Both the position numbers and the translations under genes were made by a program. Shown piece by piece: positions 17,505-26,800 of a stretch of DNA of 64,000 nucleotides. The notes beneath the pieces were generated by a model. That model did not search any database. It worked only from the letters and a program-made list of their open reading frames with translations, and was not told where the DNA came from. Origin of the DNA: Prolixibacteraceae bacterium (GTDB lineage: Bacteria > Bacteroidota > Bacteroidia > Bacteroidales > Prolixibacteraceae); contig JAFLKN010000039.1 of NCBI GenBank assembly GCA_019163175.1, positions 1 to 64,000 of the forward strand, in the 5' to 3' direction. Numbering within the stretch: position 1 is the stretch's first letter; every line of letters begins with the position of its first letter.

Positions 17505-17894
17505 ATGATGAAAGAATTAACCAAAGCAGAAGAACAGATTATGCAGGAGTTGTGGACACTCGAAAAAGCTTTTGTAAAAGAAATTGTCGATAAGCTTCCG
17601 GAGCCAAAACCTGCATACAACACGGTTTCTACCATTATCCGGATTCTGGAAAAGAAAGGATTTGTTGACCATTACGCGTATGGAAAAACACATCAGTATT
17701 TTCCGCTGATAAGCAAACCGGATTACACGAAATCGTACTTCAAAAATTTCCTGAGTGGTTATTTCAGTAATTCGTTTCAGGAAATGGTTTCGTTTTTTGC
17801 CAAAGAAGACAAAATGAGCCTCTCCGAACTTGAAGAATTAATCAAGGAAGTAGGAAAAGATTTGGAATCAGAAAATCCATCATCCAATGACTAG
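17505..17894 (+). CDS. BlaI/MecI/CopY-family transcriptional repressor
   Basis: 129 residues. A winged helix at about 5-70 (LTKAEEQIMQELW, AYNTVSTIIRILEKKGFVDH) matches BlaI/MecI; the C-terminal helices at about 75-120 form the dimer interface and carry the cleavage-prone region in the family. In classical systems the repressor is cut after BlaR1 senses a beta-lactam. Here it overlaps an M56 peptidase gene by 8 bases and is preceded by four operator copies, so it is probably autoregulated together with its partner. No beta-lactamase gene is adjacent; in Bacteroidota such pairs often answer other envelope signals. Confidence 0.9.
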   Translation: MMKELTKAEEQIMQELWTLEKAFVKEIVDKLPEPKPAYNTVSTIIRILEKKGFVDHYAYGKTHQYFPLISKPDYTKSYFKNFLSGYFSNSFQEMVSFFAKEDKMSLSELEELIKEVGKDLESENPSSND

Positions 17895-19329
17895 TTTTGT
17901 AAATTACCTGTTGGAATCGGGAATAAGCCTGAGCCTTTTTGCGCTCGGTTATTTCCTGTTTTTGCGGAGAGAAACTTTTTTCAGTGTAAACCGCTGGTTT
18001 TTGCTGGTTACTATTGGTTTCTCGGCATTTTTACCGCTGCTGCACATCCCGTTTTATACGCCTGAAGCCACTGTTTTGCCCGAAGTTACGGTAACTCCAT
18101 ATGTGAATTTGCTGAGTTCGGTAACCATTTATGGGACAGCATTGTCGCGAGGCGCTGAGCAGTTTGTACTGAATTACAGTTTACTGGGGTATGTGTATGT
18201 ATTGGGTGTGGTAGTTTTTGCCGGATTATTTATTTTCCGGATCTACCATATTATCCGGTTAATTGCACAAAACCAGGTTGTTCCGGAAGGTAAAATCAAG
18301 TTGGTTTTTCTGGATCGGGAGTTAAGTCCATTTTCTTTTCTGAATTATATTTTCGTAAGCAGAAACCTGCAAAATACCAAAGGCTGGGAAAAAATGCTCG
18401 AGCACGAAAAACAACACATTCAGCAAGGCCACACATTTGATGTGCTTGTTCTGGAATTTGTAGCTGTATTTCAGTGGTTTAATCCTTTCTTCTGGATGTT
18501 TCGGCGGGCATTGCGCGAAAATCACGAATTTCTGGCCGATCAGGCTGTTATCTCTCACGGAACTGCACCTTCGTGGTACAAGCAGATTCTACTCAATCAG
18601 TATGTTGGCGAACAAATCGTGCTGGCCAACAACTTCAATTATTCGTTAATCAAAACACGTATCCAAATGATCTCAAAAATAAAATCAAGAAAAATAGCCA
18701 ATGTGAAATTCCTAGTTGGAATTGTGTTGGCAGTTAGTTTAATTGCTGTTTTTGCATGTGAGCAAAAAGATTCGGTGAAAACCGAAGTGGCGGCAGGTGG
18801 AAAAACGGTGACCCTGGTTGCCGATGGGCATTCGCTCCAGATAAACGGTGATTCGGCAGGAATAGAAAAACTAAAAAGTATTATTGCCGAGTCGGGCGAC
18901 TATGAGTTGAATGTTGATGGTGTTACCGGCGAAATGAAATTGACCGGCAAAAACAACAAGGTCGGAGAAATTGTAGCTATTGCCTATGGTAAAGAAGAAA
19001 AAGCAGCCCAGGAAGAAGTCTTCTTTATTGTGGATGAAATGCCTGAGTTTCCGGAAGGACAGCCTGCCCTGCGCAAATTTATTGCACAAACCATTAAATA
19101 TCCAGTCAAAGCACAAGAAAATGGTATCCAGGGGAAAGTGTTTGTAACTTTTGTGGTGGCCAAAGATGGTACGGTGAAAAATGCAAAAGTTGTTCGTGGT
19201 GTCGATCCATCGCTTGACCAGGAAGCGCTGCGTGTTGTGAATAGCTTACCGAAATGGAAACCCGGAAAACAAGAGGGTAAGGAAGTGGCAGTATCTTACA
19301 CCGTTCCGATCAATTTTGTTTTGCAATAA
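17887..19329 (+). CDS. BlaR1-like M56 metallopeptidase with TonB C-terminal domain
   Basis: 480 residues. Four hydrophobic segments fit the BlaR1 topology: about 8-25, 36-55, 95-120 and 277-298. The zinc site HEKQH (H173, E174, H177) is in the M56 domain facing the cytoplasm. Instead of the penicillin-binding sensor of BlaR1, the periplasmic part ends in a TonB C-terminal domain: FPEGQPALRKFI, VFVTFVVAKDGTV and LPKWKPGKQEGK. The domain before it is a small beta-rich stretch after VFACEQKDS. It probably cleaves the upstream repressor when its periplasmic part senses something; the TonB-like tail may contact an outer-membrane receptor or act as a sensor. The 8-base overlap with the repressor gene indicates coupling. 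Confidence 0.88.
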   Translation: MTSFVNYLLESGISLSLFALGYFLFLRRETFFSVNRWFLLVTIGFSAFLPLLHIPFYTPEATVLPEVTVTPYVNLLSSVTIYGTALSRGAEQFVLNYSLLGYVYVLGVVVFAGLFIFRIYHIIRLIAQNQVVPEGKIKLVFLDRELSPFSFLNYIFVSRNLQNTKGWEKMLEHEKQHIQQGHTFDVLVLEFVAVFQWFNPFFWMFRRALRENHEFLADQAVISHGTAPSWYKQILLNQYVGEQIVLANNFNYSLIKTRIQMISKIKSRKIANVKFLVGIVLAVSLIAVFACEQKDSVKTEVAAGGKTVTLVADGHSLQINGDSAGIEKLKSIIAESGDYELNVDGVTGEMKLTGKNNKVGEIVAIAYGKEEKAAQEEVFFIVDEMPEFPEGQPALRKFIAQTIKYPVKAQENGIQGKVFVTFVVAKDGTVKNAKVVRGVDPSLDQEALRVVNSLPKWKPGKQEGKEVAVSYTVPINFVLQ

Positions 19330-19337
19330 ATCTTTTA

Positions 19338-19376
19338 TTTAGCCCTGACAGGTTTCAAAAACCTGTCAGGGCTAAA
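19338..19376. repeat. Long perfect palindrome, probable dispersed repeat
   Basis: Arms atttagccctgacaggttt and aaacctgtcagggctaaat pair perfectly over 19 bases with a one-base centre (c). It lies right after the M56 gene. No T-run follows, so it is not a standard terminator, though a hairpin this stable would protect or end the mRNA. Similar agccctgacaggtttt-type palindromes are, to my recollection, scattered between genes in many Bacteroidota. Confidence 0.7.
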
Positions 19377-19451
19377 TGGTATTCGAAAGTTATAGACTAA
19401 TGCACCCAAGGAGGAAACTACTGAACCCAATAAACTCAAAATTTACCTGTC

Positions 19452-20693
19452 ATGATTCAGAAAACAATCATCTTAATTCTGCTCATCCTCCCGTTTCAGT
19501 TGTTTGCCCAATCGATTGATGAGCTTATCCTGAATAAAAAGTACGACAGGGCTTTGGACCGTATTGCAGATAAAATTCAGGAAAAACCGGAAGCTGAACT
19601 GTATTTTAAACAAGCCATAGTCTACAAAGAGCAATCTAACCCACTTCAGGCATGTAAATCGTTGGAGCAGGCTTTGTTTTACGATCCTCAGAACAGTTTG
19701 TATCTGGCCGAATTGGGCGAGAATTACTCGAGTCTGGGCAATACCTATCAAACCGTTGACTGTTATAGCCGGGCTGTTGATTTATCGCCAAACGATTTAA
19801 GTTTAAAAGCCAAACTTGGCCGTGCTTATATGAGTGTCGATGATTTTACGAAGGCTTACCAAACTTTTGATGCCATTCATAAGGTCGATTCCAGCAATGT
19901 GTATTTCAATAAACAGTTTGCCTTTGCAGCCTTTCGAACGGCAAAAGTTGAGCAAGCGATCCGGTTGTACGAACAAGTTATAAGCGAAAATCCTGGTGAT
20001 ATTAGTTCGCACCTCAATCTGATAGCTGTTTACAAGCGAAAAAAGGATGTTGAAAAAGTAAATTCAGCGGGAGAAAGGGCATTGTCCGTTTTTCCAAAGA
20101 ATCAAACCATCCTGCTGCGTCAGGCTGATGCTTTATTTGAATTGAAAGATTACGAAAAGGCGAGGTTTCCTTACGAGCATTTTTTATCGGTAAGTGATTC
20201 TACTTTTGAAGTAATGAAGAATTATGGTATTTCGCTGTATTTCTGCAAAGAGGAACAAAAGGCCATTCAAATACTTGAAAAGTGCTATGCATTGGTTATG
20301 AATGACGAATTTGTTCATTTTTATTTGGGACTGGCTTATAAAAATTTAGCCGATTATGCCCGAAGTGCCGAATACCTGGTCGCCGCCATTGCCTGTGCAC
20401 AACCAGTTTATATGACCGAAATGTACCATCATCTGGGTCAGGTTTACGGCAATAACCGTGAATTTGAGAAGTCGATTGAAGCCTTGAAAAAAGCGTTCGA
20501 GTGCAACAACGAACGGGTTGAAATCTTGTTCGAGATTGCTACAACTTACGAAGAGTTCGATTTTAATAAAACTCTGGCCTTAAACTACTATTCGATTTAC
20601 CTGAAAACAGCTGGCGAGAAAGCTAAAAATGCAGATTATGCCTTAACACGATTGAGAAAAATTAAGGAGGATCTGTTTTTTGAGAAGAAATAA
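19452..20693 (+). CDS. Periplasmic tetratricopeptide repeat protein
   Basis: 413 residues with a signal peptide (MIQKTIILILLILPFQLFAQ). The rest is a chain of about ten TPR units of roughly 34 residues, for example AELYFKQAIVYKEQSNPLQA, LYLAELGENYSSLGNTYQTV and AKLGRAYMSVDDFTKAYQTF, continuing to the C-terminus. TPR solenoids bind other proteins; no enzymatic domain is present. It lies downstream of the BlaI/M56 pair, separated by the palindrome at 19338, in a position where Bacteroidota BlaR1-like operons often keep a TPR or thioredoxin-like partner. A functional link is possible but not shown. Confidence 0.85.
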   Translation: MIQKTIILILLILPFQLFAQSIDELILNKKYDRALDRIADKIQEKPEAELYFKQAIVYKEQSNPLQACKSLEQALFYDPQNSLYLAELGENYSSLGNTYQTVDCYSRAVDLSPNDLSLKAKLGRAYMSVDDFTKAYQTFDAIHKVDSSNVYFNKQFAFAAFRTAKVEQAIRLYEQVISENPGDISSHLNLIAVYKRKKDVEKVNSAGERALSVFPKNQTILLRQADALFELKDYEKARFPYEHFLSVSDSTFEVMKNYGISLYFCKEEQKAIQILEKCYALVMNDEFVHFYLGLAYKNLADYARSAEYLVAAIACAQPVYMTEMYHHLGQVYGNNREFEKSIEALKKAFECNNERVEILFEIATTYEEFDFNKTLALNYYSIYLKTAGEKAKNADYALTRLRKIKEDLFFEKK

Positions 20694-20736
20694 GTACAGT
20701 TCAAAGTGATCGTGTTAAAGACCATCATACAAAAGA

Positions 20737-20779
20737 AAAGTCCGGAGTTCCTTGCTGAAAGGAATTTCGGACTTTTTTA
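20737..20779 (+). terminator. Terminator after the TPR gene
   Basis: Stem aaaagtccggagttcc / ggaatttcggactttt with two mismatches and a short loop, ending in six T. Confidence 0.85.
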
Positions 20780-21100
20780 TACGGCTCAATAAGCAGAGCT
20801 TCCCCCTCCATTTTGCGAATTGATTGACACAATACGAGGGTGTGAGGGCGGAGAGTCCGAATTTCAAATCAAATTGTATAATATGAATTCATAGTACCTA
20901 ATAAGCTTTAATGCAATACACTTCATTGTTTTTTGTTGTCTTTTATCGATACAGATTGCTGCTAAAGTGAATGGCGTTGGCTATCCAAAAAATCACTTTC
21001 CCTCTCGTTAATGGTGCGTTGGTTGATTTAATCTATTGTGCTTAAGTATTTGAAATAAATTTACTTCAGCTAATAGAAACAATAACAAAAAACAAAAAAC
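20780..21100. other. Intergenic region without a recognised feature
   Basis: 320 bases between the TPR terminator and a small secreted-protein gene. I see no open frame of interest, RNA or repeat. The 5' promoter of the next gene must lie here, but no good TTTG/TAnnTTTG pair is visible. Confidence 0.5.
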
Positions 21101-21592
21101 ATGAAAACAAAACTTTCAATTCTGACACTTGGTTTGCTTCTGGTCTGCCTGGTAACCGTAGCAAAAGAAAAAACATCTTCGCTCATTAGCGGACAATCAT
21201 TGACTGAATTGGGTCAATACACCATCAGTAATTCAACTGAAGCTTTGACTGCTGGTGGAGAGGAATTAAAAACATACGAACTTGCTTATGCAAACAGCGA
21301 TTCTCCTGTATTAATTGGTGTGAAAAAGACCAAAAAATGCATGAATTTTATTGTGCGTACTGATAATTTCGAGGTTGAATATGTATGCAATAAACATGTT
21401 TTTGGGGTAAAGCGAATTAGCAAAGAAAACCAAACGGTTAATCAGGAAGTGGTCAACGAGTTGATGAACAATGCTCAGTTTTACACGCAAAGGGTAATTT
21501 CACAAAATCCGAGAACCGAAGAAGAATTGCTGGGCTTGATCGCCTGCTACTTTCCTTCACTAATCAAGGAAGAACATTTGGCTGAACTCTGA
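21101..21592 (+). CDS. Hypothetical exported protein
   Basis: 163 residues, not recognised. A signal peptide (MKTKLSILTLGLLLVCLVTVAKE) is followed by a mixed alpha/beta chain. Two cysteines, in KKCMNF and EYVCNK, lie about 17 residues apart and could form a disulfide; a third, near the C-terminus, is in IACYF. There is no lipobox and no known domain. The gene stands alone: a leader of about 40 AT-rich bases precedes it and a terminator lies 72 bases after its stop. It ends just before the PUL regulator region but is on its own transcript. Confidence 0.7.
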   Translation: MKTKLSILTLGLLLVCLVTVAKEKTSSLISGQSLTELGQYTISNSTEALTAGGEELKTYELAYANSDSPVLIGVKKTKKCMNFIVRTDNFEVEYVCNKHVFGVKRISKENQTVNQEVVNELMNNAQFYTQRVISQNPRTEEELLGLIACYFPSLIKEEHLAEL

Positions 21593-21664
21593 TCTTTGTA
21601 AATGACTGAATCATTTGGTCATTCTTTTTTTTGCTCAATAACTTATGCGAAAGATTATTGGTGG

Positions 21665-21695
21665 AATCACGGTCGTAATGGCCGTGATTTTTTTT
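21665..21695 (+). terminator. Terminator after the hypothetical exported protein
   Basis: Stem aatcacggtc / ggccgtgatt (one G-T pair), five-base loop gtaat, followed by a run of eight T. Confidence 0.85.
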
Positions 21696-21743
21696 GAAAA
21701 CGACATCAATGAAAAGAAGCAATTTATTCACGTGTTTTATTTC

Positions 21744-21855
21744 AACTCACCCCAAAGCCCCGAGTCCGGGTCTTCCCCCTTCGACAAGCTCAGGGGGTAC
21801 CCCTTTACTTGTAGAGAGATGGGGGCAGAACACCAAAGGGTGATGGGGGTGAGTT
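21744..21855. repeat. 112-bp intergenic element with 10-bp terminal inverted repeats
   Basis: The element begins aactcacccc and ends ggggtgagtt, a perfect 10-base inverted repeat. Inside is the word ttcgacaagctcag flanked by cccc and gggg, itself a partial hairpin. G+C content is clearly above the surroundings. It has the form of a small non-coding mobile element or dispersed repeat. A short ORF (21645-21857) through it is not credible. Confidence 0.5.
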
Positions 21856-21980
21856 AATTTTTCAAACAAAATAACACGATGTTATTTCATTTCTATGACA
21901 TTGATTTTTGTTTGTTAAAATGAAAATAGCTGGCAAATCAAAATTTTCTACTTTTACCTGATCAAATTATAAAAACTGCC

Positions 21981-22565
21981 ATGCAGGTAAAAGACGATAA
22001 GGCGTATGTGGAATGTTTGAAGAAAGACGATTTTTCGGCTTTCGATTCCCTGTTTCGTAAATATTCGCCCAGTCTTTATGCCTTCGCACTAAGCATAACC
22101 CGAAATTCGTTTGCCGGAGAGGAAATTACTCAACTTGTTTTTCTGAAAGTGTGGGAAAAACGTGCTCAAATCAACGAACATCTTTCCTTTAAATCATTTT
22201 TGTTTTCAGTAGCTTATCACGAAACGATTTCGTGGTTGCGCAAGGAAAATTCGGAGAAACGAAGGGTTGGTGAATATATACAGCTTGCAGGTTCTACAAC
22301 AATCGAAACCGAGCAGACTGTTGAATTTAGGAACATTGAATTGATTGCAGAAAGTTTGATTGCAGAGATGCCCGAAAAGCGCAAGGAAATATTCAGGCTT
22401 AGCCGCGAGCAGGGTTTTTCAAACAAAGAAATAGCAGAAAGCTTGAATATTTCGGTAAAGACCGTTGAGAACCAGATGACTTCGGCACTAAAATACCTCC
22501 GCGAAAAATTGGGTAAACACGATATTCTGGGCCTGTTGTTTTATTTCCTGATGCTACGCCAGTAG
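21981..22565 (+). CDS. ECF RNA polymerase sigma factor of the PUL
   Basis: 194 residues, an ECF sigma-70 factor of the Bacteroidota PUL type. Region 2 is DFSAFDSLFRKYSPSLYAF to about 75 (LVFLKVWEKRAQI); region 4 is about 130-180, with the helix-turn-helix LSREQGFSNKEIAESLNISVKTVENQM. It is held by the FecR-like anti-sigma encoded next and released when SusC takes up its substrate, then drives transcription of the SusC/SusD unit. The gap to the anti-sigma gene is 182 bases, long enough for a second promoter. The start at 21981 gives the normal length. Confidence 0.92.
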   Translation: MQVKDDKAYVECLKKDDFSAFDSLFRKYSPSLYAFALSITRNSFAGEEITQLVFLKVWEKRAQINEHLSFKSFLFSVAYHETISWLRKENSEKRRVGEYIQLAGSTTIETEQTVEFRNIELIAESLIAEMPEKRKEIFRLSREQGFSNKEIAESLNISVKTVENQMTSALKYLREKLGKHDILGLLFYFLMLRQ

Positions 22566-22747
22566 AGTTAAAGGTTTCAAATTCCAAGGTTACCGCGGAA
22601 TGTGACTGATCTCTGGACACGATTTTCTTATTTCTTATTTTTTTTTTCGGTATTCGATTTTAATTCTCTTCAAATAAATATTTTCCTTCTGAATAGGGGT
22701 TTATAACCTTTGATTTCGTAGTATAGTAAAAGCAATTAAAATTCGCT

Positions 22748-23770
22748 ATGGACTATCACGATATAAAAAGATATCTCGAAAGAAAAACCTCGGTAGCCGA
22801 ATCGGAACAAATTCGAAATTGGTTGATCGACCCGGGAAATGATGCTGAATTGCGCCAGATTTTGGGTGAGATTTGGACAAATTCAGAAATAAGACTGAAA
22901 GGACAGGAGCCCGACTTTAACCGGATGCTCGATCAGGTTCATCACCAAATCAACAATCAGCAAATTCATCAATTAAAACAAAAGGCTTCAGCACCATCAT
23001 TCTATCGGTTGTTTTCACGGGTTGCTGCTATTCTGGTTATTCCCCTGTTGTTGATTTCTGTTTATTTCTATTTTAATCCGGGCAGAAACTCAAAACTTGC
23101 GTCCGTCACCTTTCGCGAAATTTATACCAAACCCGGAACACGTACCCAAATTGATTTATCGGATGGTACACGAGTATGGTTGAACGATGGAACTTCTTTC
23201 CGTTATCCCGAATCCTTTTCAGGTGACAAGCGCGAAGTGTTTGTAGATGGTGAAGCCTATTTTGAGGTGAAGTCGAATCCAGCCAACCCGTTTGTGGTGA
23301 ACAACCCCATGATGAACACAGTAGTTACCGGTACGCATTTCAACCTGAATGCTTATTCGGCTGATAAATACTTTGAAGCAACTCTGCTGGAAGGTAAAAT
23401 CAGTTTAGAAAGAAAGAACCAAACACTAAAGATGAACCCCGGAGAACAGGTTCAGTTTGATTCGCAATTGGAAGAAATTGTCCAGAAAACCGTCGAACCA
23501 CAAAATTCTTCGGCCTGGGTTGAAGGGAGACTGATTTTTAAAGATGAAAAATTGGGAACAGCTATCCGCAAACTGGCAAGGTGGTACAATGTCGAAATCG
23601 TTTTATCCAATCCTGAAATAAGCAACTACCTGTTGACAGGCACGTTTCAGGATGAAAAATTGGATCAAACCCTGAACCTGATTTCTCTTGCACTACCAGT
23701 CAGTTTTGAGTTTAAAAAAGCAAATAATCCAACAGAAATCCAACGAACTATTTATATGAGAAAGAAATAA
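22748..23770 (+). CDS. FecR-family anti-sigma factor
   Basis: 340 residues. The short cytoplasmic N-terminus (MDYHDIKRYLERKTSVAESE), which contacts the sigma factor, is followed by one transmembrane helix at about 88-108 (VAAILVIPLLLISVYFYF). The FecR periplasmic domain follows: TKPGTRTQIDLSDGTRVWLN, DGEAYFEV and VVTGTHFNLNAY. A C-terminal DUF4974 (LGTAIRKLARWYNVEIVLS to DQTLNLISLALP) is the secretin-like partner of the STN domain of SusC. Together with the upstream sigma gene this is the sensor of the PUL: the SusC STN domain signals to this protein. Confidence 0.93.
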   Translation: MDYHDIKRYLERKTSVAESEQIRNWLIDPGNDAELRQILGEIWTNSEIRLKGQEPDFNRMLDQVHHQINNQQIHQLKQKASAPSFYRLFSRVAAILVIPLLLISVYFYFNPGRNSKLASVTFREIYTKPGTRTQIDLSDGTRVWLNDGTSFRYPESFSGDKREVFVDGEAYFEVKSNPANPFVVNNPMMNTVVTGTHFNLNAYSADKYFEATLLEGKISLERKNQTLKMNPGEQVQFDSQLEEIVQKTVEPQNSSAWVEGRLIFKDEKLGTAIRKLARWYNVEIVLSNPEISNYLLTGTFQDEKLDQTLNLISLALPVSFEFKKANNPTEIQRTIYMRKK

Positions 23771-23775
23771 AAAAA

Positions 23776-23809
23776 GGCCGGCAGGAATTTCGCAGGTTCA
23801 CTGTCGGCC
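23776..23809 (+). promoter_or_regulatory. Hairpin between the anti-sigma and SusC genes
   Basis: Stem ggccggcag / ctgtcggcc (one G-T pair) with a 16-base loop, starting 6 bases after the anti-sigma stop. No T-run follows, so it is not a simple terminator. It could set the ratio of FecR to SusC mRNA by attenuation or by blocking decay. Confidence 0.45.
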
Positions 23810-23844
23810 CAAACTAAATGTTAATATTTAATCGATTCAAATTT

Positions 23845-26800
23845 ATGGAAAAAAAGTTGAAACTGATCATTCCGTGGAGCAATTCTCCGGGGGTGAAAAA
23901 AATGTTATTGTACATGAAACTAACATCAGTGATTTTTCTGGTAGCTGTTCTTCAAACCTGGGCAGCAGTGTCCTATTCTCAAACAACGACTTTGTCGATT
24001 AACCTAAAAAATGCAACGGTGCAAACCGTATTGCAGCAGGTCGAAGACCAGTCGGAGTTCTATTTTTTATACAGCCGTTCTGTGATTGACGTTGACCGGA
24101 CTGTTGATGTACAGTTAAAAAATGCAAAGATTAATGAGGTGTTGAATGCTTTATTCAACGGAAGCGATGTGGCCTATAAAGTAGAAGGCCGGCAGATTGT
24201 ACTTTCTAAAACATCAGAAAATTCTTCATTCGAATCACAACAGCAAAAACCTGTTTCAGGTAAGGTTACCGACTCTACTGGCTCTCCGCTGCCCGGGGTT
24301 TCGGTTGTAATAAAAGGAACAACTACGGGAACAATCACCGATGCTAACGGAAATTACTCGTTGCCAAATGTTTCGGAAAATGCCACACTGCAATTCTCAT
24401 TTGTTGGGATGAAGGCGCAGGAAGTGGCTTTGGCTGGGAAAAAAACTGTGAATGTTACGTTGGTTGAAGATGCCATTGGGATTGAAGAAGTGGTGGCAGT
24501 TGGATATGGAACGCAAAAGAAAGAAACGCTTTCAGGAGCGATTGCTTCTATTAAATCGAAAGATATATTGACTACGAGAACGACCAGTTTAGTTAGTAAT
24601 CTTCAGGGTAAAATTCCAGGAGTACAAATCAGGCAAAAAACGGGTGAGCCGGGCACATTCAACAGTCTGGTTAGTATTCGTGGTTTTGGAGCGCCCTTGG
24701 TTGTAATCGATGGAGTTGCCCGTGATGGAATGTCTGATTTCGAGCGTTTAAATCCAGAAGATATCGAGAGTATCTCGATTTTGAAAGATGCATCAGCAGC
24801 CATTTACGGAATGAATGCCGACAATGGGGTAATCATTGTCATCACAAAATCGGGAGCACAAGGGAAAACGAAATTTAGCTATTCTGCATTTACCGGTGTT
24901 AAAGAACCTACAGGAATGGAAAAAACCGTTGATGCATATACCTATCGGGTGATGAAAAACGAGATGGAAAAAAACATTGGCAATGCTCCGGCATTTTCGG
25001 CTGATGTTCTTGATAAGTGGAAAACAGGAACTGAGCCCGGCTATCAGAATTTCGACTGGCTTGATCTGACTTTAAAGAATTATGCTACCCAGCAACAACA
25101 CAATTTTTCATTGAGTGGGGGGACTGAAAAAATCAATTTTTACTCGAGTATCGGATACACCGAAGACAATGGATTACTGAAAAGCAACATACAGGAATAC
25201 CGGAAATACAATTTCAGAAATACCGTAACTGCGAAAATAAACAAAGATTTAACCGCAAAAATTACAGTTTCGGGAAAGTATGATAATAATAAAAGTCCAC
25301 AAGGTTCATATTTCTGGTTGTTTAAGCCCATTATGACCAGCGATCGCGGGTATGGACCCTTCACCGTCAACAATCCTACTCATATCACCCGGGTTCCACC
25401 AGAGAATAACAATGCTTATGCTTTAATGACGGAGGAAATTTCTGGCTATGACAAATGGAGTAATTTCCAGTATCAAAGTACAGTCGAGTTAACATACAAT
25501 GTTCCTTTTGTAAATGGTCTTTCGTTAGGAGTACTTGGTGCTTACGACGGAAACATCAGTGACGCTTCGAACCTTGCAAAAGGCTATTACATGTATGATT
25601 ACAATACAGATGCAGTCTTTACTCCCCGTTTAAATACTTATCAGAATTCGAATTCAATATTCAGCCGCAGAGATTTGCAATTGCAGGCAACCTACAAAAA
25701 TACCTTTAACAAGGTACACAATCTTGGTGCTACTTTCGTTTATGAGATGCGTGACACCAAAAACAATTATCTTTTTGCAAAACGGCAGTATGATGATGTT
25801 TACACCCACGACATCATTGATCAGGGTAGTTTGACCAATGCAACGAATGCGGGAAACCGCTCAACGAGCGCTTTCCTGTCTTATCTGGGTCGTTTTAACT
25901 ACGATTATAAAAGCAAATATTTACTTGAAGTGGCTTTTCGTTACGATGGATCGTACCGCTATGCACCAGGAAAACGATGGGCATTCTTCCCTTCAGTTTC
26001 AGGGGGTTGGAGAATTTCGGAGGAACCATTTATCAAGGACAATTTTCCTGCAATAAGTAACCTCAAACTTAGAGGATCTTATGGAAAAATGGGATTCGAC
26101 CAGGGCAACCCATTTGAATATTATTCAGGATACCGTTTTGGTGGAATTGACAGGGGTTATGTATTTAATAGTGGCGTATTAACGATGGGGATGTATCCTC
26201 CGGGAGTTATAAACGATAACCTGACCTGGGGTACCAGCAGCACAAAAAATTTAGGTCTCGACATTGATGCATGGAAAGGCAAGATCAGCGCTTCATTCGA
26301 TGTTTTCCAGAAAAACCGTGATGGTTTGCTTGGAAATCGTGTTCAATCGGTTCCAAATACTTTTGGTGCAAGTTTTCCACAGGAAAACATCAACAGCGAT
26401 CTTGTTCGCGGAATTGAACTGGTGATTTCACACAAGAATAAAATCAATGACTTTTCGTATGGAGTAAGCGTAAATGCTACATATTCACGCAGATACCTTG
26501 TTCACACTGAAAGGGCTCCATATACTTCGACCATGGAAGCATGGAAAGATCCATGGGGATCAGAACGTTATCAGGGACGTGAATGGGGTTACGGCATCAA
26601 CGGACGCTATACTAGCCTTCAGGAATACGAAAGTGCACCGCTAATTGGCGGAACGAGTGGGAACTCAAGAATGTTACCCGGTAGTTTTAAAGTTGTTGAC
26701 ATTAACGGTGATGGTATCATTAACGGAAACGACCAGCTTCCCATGTTCTGGGCAGGTCAGTACCAGGGTTATGCGGGTAATCCACCTTTGCAGTTCGGCG

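Noticed and set aside
17505-19329. Beta-lactam resistance locus
   Set aside because: The BlaI/BlaR1-like pair has no penicillin-binding sensor domain and no adjacent beta-lactamase; the TonB-type tail points to another signal.
21645-21857. 70-codon frame after the hypothetical exported protein
   Set aside because: It passes through a terminator hairpin and a repeat element, and the translated chain has no domain-like pattern.
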